Assembly: GCF_023544465.1 (NCBI RefSeq) | Contig: NZ_JALPVL010000005.1 | Location: 434,001 to 498,000, forward strand | Direction: 5' to 3' | Source: Paractinoplanes maris | GTDB taxonomy: Bacteria > Actinomycetota > Actinomycetes > Mycobacteriales > Micromonosporaceae | Length of the DNA: 64,000 bases | Shown: positions 43,251 through 52,477 of the stretch, piece after piece | How the letters are laid out: each line of letters starts with the position of its first letter | Position numbering within the stretch: the first letter of the stretch is position 1 | Notes under the pieces: model-generated | The model's input: the letters and a program-made list of their open reading frames with translations, nothing else | What the model was told of the DNA's origin: nothing | Databases searched by the model: none | Made by a program: the position numbers and the translations under genes

Positions 43251-44504
43251 TCAGTTGCGCCGGCGGGCCATCCACTGCCAGATCGACAGGCCGTTCTGGC
43301 GGGGGTCGTTGCGGGCCACGTAGATCCAGGACCAGTGGCCGGGGAACTGGTGGCCGTCCCAGACGACGTTGTCGTAGAGGGTGAGCAGGGAGCCGTCGAT
43401 CAGGTCGTGGGCGTGCAGGGTGTTGGGCTCGGGCGGCACGGTGTCGTCGTCGCGCGAGGTCACCAGCCAGGTCGGGGTGTCGATGGCCCGCAGCTCGGCG
43501 TCGGTGATCTGGCGGCCTCCACCGGGCTGCAGGGACTCCACGACGCCGCAGATCGGGACGGACGAGGCGAACAGGTCGGGGTACTCGACGGTCATCTTGA
43601 GGCTCATGTAGCCGCCGTTGCTGCAGCCGACCACGGAGATCCGGTCGTGGTCGATCGGGTGCCGGCGGGACACCTCGGCGATGATCCGGCGGATCTGCGG
43701 GGCGAAGCGGTCGCCGTCCTCCAGCCAGAACGACTGGCTCTGCGGGGCCACGACGTAGGCGCCGCCGAAGATCCGCTGGGCCTCGGGGGTGGCGAAGCCC
43801 AGCGCACCCCGGTTGGCCCGCAGTGTGGTCTCGTTGTCGTAGTAGTCGTCGGGCAGCGACGCGCCCTCTCCCCCACCGTGCAGCCAGACGACGAGCGGCC
43901 GCTTCCCGCGGCGCGACGGCGAGTACAGCCGGTATTTCATCCCCGACCCGGAGACGTGGTAGCTGAACGCGTCGACCTCGGGGTTCGACAGCCGCCCCTG
44001 CTGGAACCGGGTGAAGGTGACCGCGCGCCCGCGCACCACGATCGGCCGCGTCTGGGTGATCGTGTAGACCAGGTTCAGCCGCACGTTGCGGCCCCTGCTC
44101 GCGATGTAGCCGAGCGTCCCGCCGCCGGTCACTCCTTCGGCGTAGGCGAGCTCGAGCACGATGTTGCCGTCGCGGCCGACCCGGGCCGCGGTCACCGTCC
44201 GGTCCAGGTCGTACTCGCTGTAGATCTGGTCGCCGGGCGCGATCGGGATCGGGCTGGTGGCCTTGGCGTGCACGGTGAACGTGCCGGTGGTCAGGCTGGC
44301 CGGGTCGACGCGGCCGAGCCGGCCGGTGTCCAGGGTGACCGCGACGACCTGTTCACCGCCGTCGAGCGTCTCGGCGTCGAGGGTGAAGCGCACCTTGCTG
44401 GTGGTATGGCCCCCGGCCAGGGCGACCGCACCCGGCAGAGCCAGCCCGGCGGCGGCCCCCGCGCCGGCGGCCAGGACGGAGCGACGGCTGATCGGCGTGG
44501 CCAT
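43251..44504 (-). CDS. Tat-exported esterase / polysaccharide-type hydrolase
   Basis: A 417-residue exported enzyme with signal SRRSVLAAGAGAAAGLALPG. An N-terminal beta region (about 40-190) precedes the alpha/beta hydrolase part: LVVWLHGGGEGASLPDDYYD, nucleophile GCSNGGYMSLK (Ser at about 290), TSRDDDTVPPE (acid) and DGHQFPGHWSW (His). The domain pairing resembles prolyl oligopeptidase-like or PHB depolymerase-like secreted esterases with an added N-terminal domain. ATG 44504 begins at the signal. Convergent with the HAD gene. Confidence 0.85.
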   Translation of the reverse strand: MATPISRRSVLAAGAGAAAGLALPGAVALAGGHTTSKVRFTLDAETLDGGEQVVAVTLDTGRLGRVDPASLTTGTFTVHAKATSPIPIAPGDQIYSEYDLDRTVTAARVGRDGNIVLELAYAEGVTGGGTLGYIASRGRNVRLNLVYTITQTRPIVVRGRAVTFTRFQQGRLSNPEVDAFSYHVSGSGMKYRLYSPSRRGKRPLVVWLHGGGEGASLPDDYYDNETTLRANRGALGFATPEAQRIFGGAYVVAPQSQSFWLEDGDRFAPQIRRIIAEVSRRHPIDHDRISVVGCSNGGYMSLKMTVEYPDLFASSVPICGVVESLQPGGGRQITDAELRAIDTPTWLVTSRDDDTVPPEPNTLHAHDLIDGSLLTLYDNVVWDGHQFPGHWSWIYVARNDPRQNGLSIWQWMARRRN

Positions 44505-44607
44505 GAGGCCTCCCTGTTTCGAACCCGTTACCGAATGACACAGTGATGCCGGTCTATCACAGACCGATCACCGAGCGGAAGGGTGCGATGACGGCGAGAC
44601 GCCTCGA

Positions 44608-44838
44608 TCAGGCCGGGCTGCCCCCGTCGATCCAGCGACGGAGCAGCGCCGTGTCCGCCTCGGACCACGGCCCGTCGCACGGCATGGACCCGCGGGACAC
44701 GGCCGCGTGGATGCTCTCCGCGTGGGCCCGGACGTCGTCGGCCGACCACAGGTCGAACATCCGGATCATGGAGTCGCGGTCCTTCTCGCGGAAGAGCGGG
44801 CGAATATCGGCGTCGAAGCTGGGTGTGGCGTCCGGCAT
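44608..44838 (-). CDS. small conserved protein, 76 aa
   Basis: A small cytoplasmic protein. FDADIRPLFREKDRDSMIRM, the Trp-rich FDLWSADDVRAHAESIH, MPCDGPWSEADTALLRRWID follow a pattern seen in uncharacterised actinobacterial proteins; one conserved cysteine (SMPCDG). Possibly related to a haem- or metal-poor cytochrome-c-like fold, but no CxxCH is present. Located 69 bp downstream of lysX on the same strand; its own promoter may lie in that gap. Confidence 0.65.
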   Translation of the reverse strand: MPDATPSFDADIRPLFREKDRDSMIRMFDLWSADDVRAHAESIHAAVSRGSMPCDGPWSEADTALLRRWIDGGSPA

Positions 44839-44907
44839 GTCAGGGCCTCCTGCTGGATGGGCGTACGCGTACCAGGACCGGACGCCGGGACGAGTTGTGA
44901 CCGGAGC

Positions 44908-47900
44908 TCACGACGGCCGGACGATCGGGAACAGGATGGTGTCCCGGATGCTCAGCCCGGTCAGGTTCATGACCAGGCGATCGATGCCCAGGCCCATGCC
45001 GCCGGTCGGGGGCATGCCGTATTCCAGGGCCATCAGGAAATCCTCGTCCACCTGCATCGCCTCGGGGTCGCCCGCCGCGGCCAGCAGCGACTGGGCCACC
45101 AGGCGCTCGCGCTGGTCGATGGGGTCGATCAGCTCGGAGTAGGCGGTGCCCTGCTCGGCGGCGAAGATGACCAGATCCCACTTCTCGGCCAGCCGCGGAT
45201 CGTCGCGGTGCTGCCGGGTGAGCGGGGCGTTCTCCTTGGGGAAGTCGGTGTAGAAGACCGGCGTCGTGGTCGTGCTCTCGCACAGCTCGCTGTAGATCTC
45301 CTCGAGCACAAAACCCCAGCCGGCCTCGTCGGGCAACTCCAGGCCGATCTTGCCGGCGTACTGCAGCAGCGTGCTCAGCGGGGTGTCGGCCGTGACCTCT
45401 TCGCCCAGCTTCTCGGAGACCGCCACGGTGATCGGCTTGACCGGCCAGTCGCCCGACAGGTCGTACTCCTCGGTGCCCCGCCGGGCGATCGGCGCGCCGT
45501 ACACGGCGGTGGCGGCCTCCTGGACGATCTCCTGGGTCAGCACCCGCATGGTGTTGTAGTCGCCGTAGGTCTCGTAGACCTCGAGCGAGGTGAACTCGGG
45601 GTTGTGCTTGAAGTCGGCGCCCTCGTTGCGGAACTGGCGGCCCACCTCGAAGACCTTTTCCAGGCCGCCGACGAGCAGCCGCTTGAGGTGCAGCTCGGTC
45701 GCGATCCGCAGGTACATGTCGAGGTCGTAGGCGTTGATGTGGGTCTCGAAGGGCCGGGCGTTGGCCCCGCCGTGCACCTGCTGGAGGACCGGCGTCTCGA
45801 CCTCGATGAAACCGCGCCGGTGCAGGGACTCGCGGACGCTGCGGACCACAGTGGACCGCTGGTGGGCGATGTCGCGGGCGTCCGGCCGCACGATCAGGTC
45901 GACGTAGCGGAAGCGGATGCGCGACTCGGCGTCGGTCAGCCCGCTGTGCTTGTCGGGCAACGGCCGCAGCGACTTGCTGGTGATCCGCAGCAACGACGCG
46001 GCGACGGTCAGCTCGCCCTTGCGGGTCGTCATCACCTCGCCGGTCACGCCGACGTGGTCACCGAGGTCGACGTCGTCGTGCCACAACGCGGACGTCTCGG
46101 CCGGCACCTCGTCGGCGGCCACCATGATCTGCAGGTCACCGCTGCCGTCGCGCAGGGTGGCGAAACCGAGCCGGCCCAGGTCGCGCTTGAGGAGCACCCG
46201 GCCGACCACCGACACCGTCTTTCCGGTACGGGTACCGGGCGCGAGCTCCCCGGCCGAGGCGCGCACCTCGGCCAGTGTGTGGGTGCGCGGATGACCCACC
46301 GGGTACGGGTCGATGCCGCGCTCGCGCATCCGGCGCACCTTGTCCCGGCGTACGCGGACCTGCTCGGGCAACCGCATCGACGACAGCGCCGCGGCGAGCG
46401 CGTCCGGTGGCGCCGGGATCAGCGCGCGCACCTGGGCCGCGTAGTCGTCGCCGGCCCGGTCGAGCCCGTCCCCACCACCGCGGCCGAAGGCCAGGAAGCC
46501 TTCCGCGCTGCCGGCCGCCGTCCCCACCCGGGGCAGGTCGGAGGCGTACTCGAAACAGAGGAACCGGGGCTCCCAGTCCGGCAGATATTTCGCGTTGGAG
46601 CGGTAGAGCGACTCGAGCTGCCAGTTGCGGCCGGCCAGCACCAGCGATTGCCGCCACAGCCGGGCGATCGGGCCGGCCCCGATCTGTGCTCCCCGCTCGA
46701 ACGCCTCGCGGAACATGGCGAAGTTGAGTGAGACCATCCCGGCCCGCCCGGCCAGCGCCGCGACCATCAGCTCGACCAGACCGTTGTCGGCACTCCGATC
46801 GCGGCGCATCAGGTCGAGGGAGAGCCCGGTCGGCCCCCACGGCACAAAGCTGAGGAACCCCCGCAGCCGCCCCTCGCCGTCGCGCGCCTGCACCATCACG
46901 CAGTCGTCGTCGAGCGGGTCACCCAGCCGCCCCAGCGCCATCGAGAAGCCCCGCTCGTCGCCGCCGTCACCGCGCCACCGGGCCGCGTCCGCGCTCATCG
47001 TGGCGAAGTCCTCGGGGGTCAGCTCGCCGTGCCGGCCGACCTTCGTCGTGTAGCCGCGCCGCTGCAACCGCGCGACCGACTGCCGCACGGCCTTCATACC
47101 CGGCTTGCTCAGCGAGAACGTCCGGAGATCGACGATGGCCTCGTCCCCGATCTCGTACGCGATGAGTCCGGCCTCGGCATAGGCGGTCGCTCCCTGACGA
47201 CCGGCTCCCATCACCGCCAGCGACCACCCGCCGGACCGCGCCATCACTCGCCAGGCATCGATCGCGGCCGGCCACCGCGCCGGATCACCGACCGGATTCC
47301 CGCTGGCCAGAGCCACCGAGCCGACCACCCGGTAGGAGACGCCGGCGGTCGCCGTGGCCGGATCCCCGGTGTCCCAGACGACCGCCTTGTCGCGCCGGGT
47401 CGCGAAATACCCCAACGAGTCCTGGTCGCCGAACTCGCGCAGCAGCGTGCGCACCCGCGCCTCGTCGGCGACGTCGAGCATGTGGCTGGTCCGCGGCGGC
47501 CGGAACAGCAGATGCGCCGAGACCAGCACGACCGCCGCGCCGAGCAGGCCGGTCACCGCGTGCGCCCACCACGGCGAGGTGATAACCGGCCCGGCCGAGG
47601 GGCGGCCGAGGTCGCCCAGCATCGAGTCGAAGACGTGCAACGCGGCCGCGGGCAGGCCGGGTGAGGTGCCGAACGCCCGGACCAGCGCCGTACCGACCGT
47701 CAGCACCACCACTCCCCCGGCCAGGAAGCAGGCGACGGCGGCAGCCACACTGCCGGCGACCTGGCGCGACGAGAACTGGTGGCGGGCCCGGATCGCCACC
47801 ACGGTCACGCCGGCCATCAGCACCAGACCGACGACCTGGGCCGCCTCGACCCCGGTGAACAGCGAGACCACCCGCCCGGCCTCGGGCAGCAGCAGCCACC

Positions 47901-48156
47901 AGACGAGCAGCAGCCACCACGCCGCGCGCAGCCGCCGGCGCAGGGCGACGCCCATGGCGAGCAGCAGTGCCGCGTACGTGAAACCGGGAACCACCGGGAT
48001 CGTGAGCGCCGACACGACGTCCATCGGCATCGCGAAGTAGTGCCGCCAGGCCGGGATGACGGTGACCAGGATGCCCAGGCCGGCGAAGGTGAACATGGCC
48101 AGCGCGAACCGGTCGGGCCAGCGGTCGTCGTGCAGCCGTTCGACCGGCGCGGTCAT
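44908..48156 (-). CDS. lysX: bifunctional lysylphosphatidylglycerol synthetase / lysyl-tRNA synthetase LysX
   Basis: A 1082-residue fusion. The N-terminal half has about seven membrane helices and an MprF-like GNAT domain (WRVMARSGGWSLAVMGAGRQ, GLSLDLMRRDR). The C-terminal half is a class II LysRS: OB-fold (VVGRVLLKRDLGRLGFATLR), motif 2 (FRNEGADFKHNPEFTSLEVY), motif 3 (GMGLGIDRLVMNLTG). Known LysX proteins make lysyl-PG in actinobacteria, which lowers membrane charge and gives cationic peptide resistance. ATG 48156 overlaps the EamA stop by 4 nt. LysRS duplicates here are in addition to a housekeeping one, not visible in this window. Confidence 0.95.
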   Translation of the reverse strand: MTAPVERLHDDRWPDRFALAMFTFAGLGILVTVIPAWRHYFAMPMDVVSALTIPVVPGFTYAALLLAMGVALRRRLRAAWWLLLVWWLLLPEAGRVVSLFTGVEAAQVVGLVLMAGVTVVAIRARHQFSSRQVAGSVAAAVACFLAGGVVVLTVGTALVRAFGTSPGLPAAALHVFDSMLGDLGRPSAGPVITSPWWAHAVTGLLGAAVVLVSAHLLFRPPRTSHMLDVADEARVRTLLREFGDQDSLGYFATRRDKAVVWDTGDPATATAGVSYRVVGSVALASGNPVGDPARWPAAIDAWRVMARSGGWSLAVMGAGRQGATAYAEAGLIAYEIGDEAIVDLRTFSLSKPGMKAVRQSVARLQRRGYTTKVGRHGELTPEDFATMSADAARWRGDGGDERGFSMALGRLGDPLDDDCVMVQARDGEGRLRGFLSFVPWGPTGLSLDLMRRDRSADNGLVELMVAALAGRAGMVSLNFAMFREAFERGAQIGAGPIARLWRQSLVLAGRNWQLESLYRSNAKYLPDWEPRFLCFEYASDLPRVGTAAGSAEGFLAFGRGGGDGLDRAGDDYAAQVRALIPAPPDALAAALSSMRLPEQVRVRRDKVRRMRERGIDPYPVGHPRTHTLAEVRASAGELAPGTRTGKTVSVVGRVLLKRDLGRLGFATLRDGSGDLQIMVAADEVPAETSALWHDDVDLGDHVGVTGEVMTTRKGELTVAASLLRITSKSLRPLPDKHSGLTDAESRIRFRYVDLIVRPDARDIAHQRSTVVRSVRESLHRRGFIEVETPVLQQVHGGANARPFETHINAYDLDMYLRIATELHLKRLLVGGLEKVFEVGRQFRNEGADFKHNPEFTSLEVYETYGDYNTMRVLTQEIVQEAATAVYGAPIARRGTEEYDLSGDWPVKPITVAVSEKLGEEVTADTPLSTLLQYAGKIGLELPDEAGWGFVLEEIYSELCESTTTTPVFYTDFPKENAPLTRQHRDDPRLAEKWDLVIFAAEQGTAYSELIDPIDQRERLVAQSLLAAAGDPEAMQVDEDFLMALEYGMPPTGGMGLGIDRLVMNLTGLSIRDTILFPIVRPS

Positions 48157-48998
48157 GCGGGCACTCCTTGCGGTTCGGCGGCGGGCTGGATCTCGCCGTG
48201 CCGGGACAGGCTCACGGCGCCACCGACGGCGATGACGAATCCGGCGGCGGCCGCCCAGCCCCAGCCGGGACGCGGGCGGTCACCCAGCAGAAGAAGGCCG
48301 ACGGCGGCCGGGGCGACGGTCTCGAGGACGACGAGCGGGGCGGTCGCCAGGGTCACCGAGCCCCGTTGCATGGCGATCGAGTAGGTCAGCAGGGCGACGG
48401 CACCGCCGATCAGCAGACCGTAGGTGGCGGGATCGGTGAGCACGCCGCGCACCGTCAAGGGGGCCGGCAGCACCCGGGTGGCCACCGCGACGAGGCCGTA
48501 ACCGAGCCCGGCGACCGCACCCAGCGCCGCCGCACCCCCGAACCGGGCGACCGGGAAGGCGAGCGCGCCGAGCAGCACGGCCGACGCGAGCACCCCCCAG
48601 CCGAACGCGGCGGCCGGCTCGACCGGCTTGTCCTCGGCGGCGGACAGGCCGACCAGCACGAGACCGGCGATGACGACGCCGATGCCGACCACGTCACCGC
48701 GCCGCAGTCTCATCCGGAGCACGACCGCGCCCAGCACCGCGGTGACGGCCAGAAAACTCGCCACGACGGCCTGCACGACGAACAGCGGAAGCGTGCGCAG
48801 GGCGGCCAGCGAGAGCAGGAAGGCCAGCCCGTCGACGGCCAGGCCGAGCAGATAGAGCCACGACCGGGCGAGCCGCGCCGGCAGCCGCAGATCGAGCCCG
48901 GTGGCCGCGGGAGCCCGGCGGACGGCCAGCGCCTGCAGGACGGACGCGATGCCATAGCAGAGGGCCGACCCGAGCGCACCGACGAGCCCGACCCCCAT
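48153..48998 (-). CDS. EamA/DMT family transporter
   Basis: A 281-residue membrane protein with about ten short helices in two EamA-like halves (GLVGALGSALCYGIASVLQA; GALAFPVARFGGAAALGAV). ATG 48998 gives the conserved start MGVGLVGALGSALCYG. The stop overlaps the lysX start, so it is translationally coupled to it. DMT members export small polar compounds; coupling to lysX suggests a membrane-lipid or lysine-linked role, but this is inference. Confidence 0.82.
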   Translation of the reverse strand: MGVGLVGALGSALCYGIASVLQALAVRRAPAATGLDLRLPARLARSWLYLLGLAVDGLAFLLSLAALRTLPLFVVQAVVASFLAVTAVLGAVVLRMRLRRGDVVGIGVVIAGLVLVGLSAAEDKPVEPAAAFGWGVLASAVLLGALAFPVARFGGAAALGAVAGLGYGLVAVATRVLPAPLTVRGVLTDPATYGLLIGGAVALLTYSIAMQRGSVTLATAPLVVLETVAPAAVGLLLLGDRPRPGWGWAAAAGFVIAVGGAVSLSRHGEIQPAAEPQGVPA

Positions 48999-49079
48999 GG
49001 GCCTGACCCTAGACGCGGTCCTGGCCGAAGGACAGGGTGTCGAAACTCCCACTCCGGCGGCCGGCGGCGGGCGAATGTC

Positions 49080-49520
49080 CTACTTGAGCGATCGGACGGC
49101 CTCGGTCATCAGCAGGGCCGCGAGCGGCACCTCGACGAGGACGGCCGAGGCCAGCGCCGGCCACAGCCCCGCCCGGTCGGTGGTCAGCAGGTCGAGACCG
49201 GCGTCGCAGACCAGCAGCACACCGAGCGCGAACGCGACCAGCGCCGCCTCCCGCCGCCGCCGGAGGACGAGGACCGCGGTGGTGACGAACATCGCCAGCA
49301 GCACCAGGTCGAAGCCCACCCACACCAGTCGCCAGTGACGCACGACATGGGTGTCGGGCAGGGTCGCGGCCAGGTAGCCGATCCACGGCACCAGCAGCAC
49401 CGCGCAGGCCACCAGAACGGCCGCCCGCCATCGCCGCCGGCCCCCGGGAACCGCAAGCCGGCGGATCAGGTCCCGGCGCTGCCCCTCGGACATCGCGGCG
49501 ATGTCGTCGTCGCTGATCAC
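49080..49520 (-). CDS. four-TM membrane protein of a two-component operon
   Basis: A 146-residue protein with a short cytosolic N-terminus (MISDDDIAAMSEGQRRDLI) and four hydrophobic helices (AVLVACAVLLVPWIGYLAA, LVWVGFDLVLLAMFVTTAV, ALVAFALGVLLVCDAGL, LASAVLVEVPLAALLM). No known family recognised. Start overlaps the response-regulator stop by 4 nt, so it is the third gene of the kinase-regulator operon. It may be the target or accessory of the system. Confidence 0.7.
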   Translation of the reverse strand: MISDDDIAAMSEGQRRDLIRRLAVPGGRRRWRAAVLVACAVLLVPWIGYLAATLPDTHVVRHWRLVWVGFDLVLLAMFVTTAVLVLRRRREAALVAFALGVLLVCDAGLDLLTTDRAGLWPALASAVLVEVPLAALLMTEAVRSLK

Positions 49521-50176
49521 TCTGACGATCCTGTCACCGTCCCGGGCCGCAGACCCCCTTGTTGCGCCAGCAGCCCGGCCTGGGTGCGGTTGTCGCAGTT
49601 CAGCTTGACGAGCAGCCGGGAGACGTAGCCCTTCACGGTCGCCTCGGAGAGGTTGAGCCGCCGGGCGATGCGCAGGTTCGAGTCACCGGTGGCCAGGCCG
49701 GCCAGCACCTCGGTCTCGCGCTCGGTCAGGCGGCCCAGGAGTTCCCGTACGCGGTGCCGGTCGCCCGCCGCGCCGAGCAGACGCTGGGTGGCCACCGGAG
49801 AAAGCACCGTCCCGCCGCCGGCCGCGGCCCGCACCAGGTCGGCCAGGTCCTGCGGCTCGGTCGATTTGACCAGGAAGCCCGCCGCCCCGGCCCGCAGTGC
49901 CCGCAGCACGTACTCGTCGTGGTCGAACGTCGTCAGCACGACCATCCGCGGCGGCTCGGGGAAGCCGGCGATCCGCTCGATCGCCGTCAGACCGTCCACG
50001 TCCGGCATGCGCACGTCGATGAGCACGAGATCGGGGCGCAGCCGCACGACGGCCTCGACCGCCTCGGCACCGTCGTACGCCTCCCCGACCACCTCGATGT
50101 CGCCGGCCGCGGTCAGGATGGTCCGCAGGTGGGCACAGACCATCCGCTCGTCGTCCACGAGCAGCACGCGGATCAT
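49517..50176 (-). CDS. NarL/FixJ-type response regulator
   Basis: A 219-residue regulator: receiver with the acidic pair DDER, phosphorylation Asp in VLIDVRMPDVDG (about 55), Thr in VVLTTFDHDEYVL and Lys in LVKSTEP; C-terminal LuxR HTH ERETEVLAGLATGDSNLRIA then RRLNLSEATVKGYVSRLLVK. ATG 50176 overlaps the kinase stop by 4 nt. Partner of the kinase upstream; likely controls its own operon and the divergent gene at 51334. Confidence 0.93.
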   Translation of the reverse strand: MIRVLLVDDERMVCAHLRTILTAAGDIEVVGEAYDGAEAVEAVVRLRPDLVLIDVRMPDVDGLTAIERIAGFPEPPRMVVLTTFDHDEYVLRALRAGAAGFLVKSTEPQDLADLVRAAAGGGTVLSPVATQRLLGAAGDRHRVRELLGRLTERETEVLAGLATGDSNLRIARRLNLSEATVKGYVSRLLVKLNCDNRTQAGLLAQQGGLRPGTVTGSSE

Positions 50177-51264
50177 GGGCGCCCCGTCGGCACGTACGCG
50201 GGAAGCCTCGCGCTCACCCGGAACCCGCCCCCGGCGGTCGCGCCGGAATCGAGCGAGCCGCCGACCATCTCCACGCGGTAGCGCAGGCCGGTCAGCCCGC
50301 TGCCGCCGGACGGCAGCTCGCGCGGCCCGTGGCCGGCACCGTCGTTCACCACTTCCACGCTGATCCCCTCCTCGGCGTAGATGACCGTCACCGCGGTCGC
50401 GGCCCCCGGCGCGTGCTTGTGGACATTTGTCAGTGCCTCCTGCACTACCCGCACAATCGTGCGCCGTACCGCCGGGGAGGGCCGGCTCTCGTCGCCCGTG
50501 GTCGTCAGCCGCACCGGCAGCCCGACCGCCCGGGACTCCTCGACCAGCCCCGCGACGTCCCCCTCGAGGTCGCCGGCTGCGCCCTCGTGCCGCACCGGAT
50601 CACCGCCGTCGCGCAGCACCCCGACCAGATCGCGCAGCTCGGTCAGCGCCTGCACGCCGGCCACCCGCAGCTCCTCAGCCGCCCGGCGGGTGGGGTCGTC
50701 GGGCGCGGTCATCCGCAGCGAGCCCGCCTGCAGCACCATCAGGTTGAGCCGGTGGGTGACCACGTCGTGCATCTCGCCGGCCAGCCGCACCCGCTCGTCG
50801 GCCCGAGCCTGCTCGACGGCCCGCAGCGTCGCCTCGGCGGCCAGCGTCACCCGGGCCCGGGCATAGAGGCCGAGCAGGGCCGAGCACAGGATGACGACCG
50901 GCCCGGACAAGGGGTCGGCGATCTCCCAGGCGCGCGCCCCGACCAGGAAAGTGACGACCAGCAGGCCGACCACCACCCAGGGACGCCACCGGGCGCGAGC
51001 CCCGGTGAAGGCGATCACGGCGTACGGGGCCAGGACCGTCGCCCACACCGGCACGAACACGTTCAGGACGACCAGGACACCGGCCGTCAGATAGGGCCAC
51101 CGCCGGCGTACGAGAAGGGCCGCCGCCCCGGCGATCTGCGCGGTGACCGGGAACCAGCCCGGATCCCGGAGCTCCAGCACGGCGCCCACGACCGCGGCCG
51201 TCACCGCGAGCACGATGTCGATCGCGCTGTCGAGGACCCGGTGCCGGCGCATGCCCTGGAGCAT
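50173..51264 (-). CDS. HPK7-type sensor histidine kinase
   Basis: A kinase of about 363 residues. Four to five membrane helices (AIDIVLAVTAAVVGAVLEL, PYLTAGVLVVLNVFVPVWA) precede a dimerisation region with the His in ERVRLAGEMHDVVTHRLNLM, and a C-terminal HATPase (VVQEALTNVHKHAPG, GSGLTGLRYRVE). This is the DesK/NarX HPK7 group. ATG 51264 or 51252 (MRRHRVLDSA) are both possible; neither has a strong ribosome site. Divergent from the DUF418-like gene across 69 bp. Confidence 0.88.
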   Translation of the reverse strand: MLQGMRRHRVLDSAIDIVLAVTAAVVGAVLELRDPGWFPVTAQIAGAAALLVRRRWPYLTAGVLVVLNVFVPVWATVLAPYAVIAFTGARARWRPWVVVGLLVVTFLVGARAWEIADPLSGPVVILCSALLGLYARARVTLAAEATLRAVEQARADERVRLAGEMHDVVTHRLNLMVLQAGSLRMTAPDDPTRRAAEELRVAGVQALTELRDLVGVLRDGGDPVRHEGAAGDLEGDVAGLVEESRAVGLPVRLTTTGDESRPSPAVRRTIVRVVQEALTNVHKHAPGAATAVTVIYAEEGISVEVVNDGAGHGPRELPSGGSGLTGLRYRVEMVGGSLDSGATAGGGFRVSARLPAYVPTGRP

Positions 51265-51333
51265 ACGAAAGTAGGTCCGGGAGGCGACTCGCGGCGCTAT
51301 CGGCGAGGCCGGCGCCTGCGGAACGCTCGATCC

Positions 51334-52317
51334 ATGGCACGCCGCATCCACGAACTCGACGCTCTCCGCGGGCTCGCCCTGGCCGGCATCGTCGAGTTCA
51401 ACATCGTCCAGATGACCGGCTTTCCCCGGCCCGAGGGTCCGGCGGGCGACCACCCCGGGGCGTACGTCTGGGAGGCGCTGTTCATCCAGCGACCCTTCCC
51501 GATCTTCTCGTTCCTGTTCGGGATCAGCTTCGCGCTCTTCCTGCGGACGGCCGGCAACCGCACCGACCGGCCGCGTCTGGTCCTCCTGCGCCGCCTGCTG
51601 TGGCTGGGTGTCTTCGCCGCCCTGCACACGCTGCTGCAGCCGGGTGAGGTGCTCAAGTTCTACGCCTTGTTCGGCATCGTCGTGCTGCTGCCCGCGTCCT
51701 ACCTCTCCCGGCGCTGGGTGCTGGGGCTGGGCATCGTGCTGACCGTGGCCGCCGGGCTCACGTTCAACGGGCTCTTCATCATCCCCGGCCTGTTCCTGCT
51801 GGGCCTGGCCACCGCGCGATACGGCATCCCGGACACCCTCGACCGGCGCACCCGTCAGTTGTGGATCGCGTTCGCCGGCGCCGTGCCGGCGGCCGCCGTG
51901 CTGCTCTGGCTGCAATGGCGCGCGGGCGTCGGGCACATCGCCAACTACCGGATCCTCCCGGCCGGCACCGTCTGCGCGTTCCTTGTCACCGTGGCGTTCC
52001 TGCTCATCATGCGTACGCCGGTGCGCCGCCCGATCGACACGGTGCTCGGCCCGATGGGGCGGATGGCCCTCACCAACTACGTCCTGGCGTCGGTGCTGAT
52101 CCTCATCGCCGACCGCATCCTGGACCTCGGCGGCGCCACCGGCTTCGCTCCCATCGTCTGGACGGGGCTGACGATCGGGATGGTCCAGGCCGCCCTCAGC
52201 GTCGTCTGGCTGCGCCGGTTCCGCTACGGTCCGCTCGAGTGGCTGTGGCGGTGCCTGACCTGGTGGCAGCTGGTCCCGATCCGCGCCGAGGCCTCCGAGC
52301 GGGCCGGCGCCCGGTGA
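51334..52317 (+). CDS. DUF418 family membrane protein
   Basis: A 327-residue multi-pass membrane protein with the family's opening RIHELDALRGLALAGIVEFN, PIFSFLFGISFALFL, RLLWLGVFAALHTLL, and late PMGRMALTNYVLASV and FRYGPLEWLWRCLTWW (the hallmark C-terminal GPLEWLWR). DUF418 proteins are related to acyltransferase-3/YeiB. Its regulation is likely by the divergent kinase-regulator pair. ATG 51334. Confidence 0.88.
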   Translation: MARRIHELDALRGLALAGIVEFNIVQMTGFPRPEGPAGDHPGAYVWEALFIQRPFPIFSFLFGISFALFLRTAGNRTDRPRLVLLRRLLWLGVFAALHTLLQPGEVLKFYALFGIVVLLPASYLSRRWVLGLGIVLTVAAGLTFNGLFIIPGLFLLGLATARYGIPDTLDRRTRQLWIAFAGAVPAAAVLLWLQWRAGVGHIANYRILPAGTVCAFLVTVAFLLIMRTPVRRPIDTVLGPMGRMALTNYVLASVLILIADRILDLGGATGFAPIVWTGLTIGMVQAALSVVWLRRFRYGPLEWLWRCLTWWQLVPIRAEASERAGAR

Positions 52318-52477
52318 GGCAGGCACCGGCCTGGTAGGCGTCCGGTCAGGCCCGTCCCGATGAACGCGGACCGGCCACCGTGCCCGCCCGGGTCAGAATG
52401 TTTCCGTAAAGACCCAACCGATCGTCGTCCATCTCGCGTCGGATACGCAGTGACGGTGACAGGGAGCGGGGCGGCGG

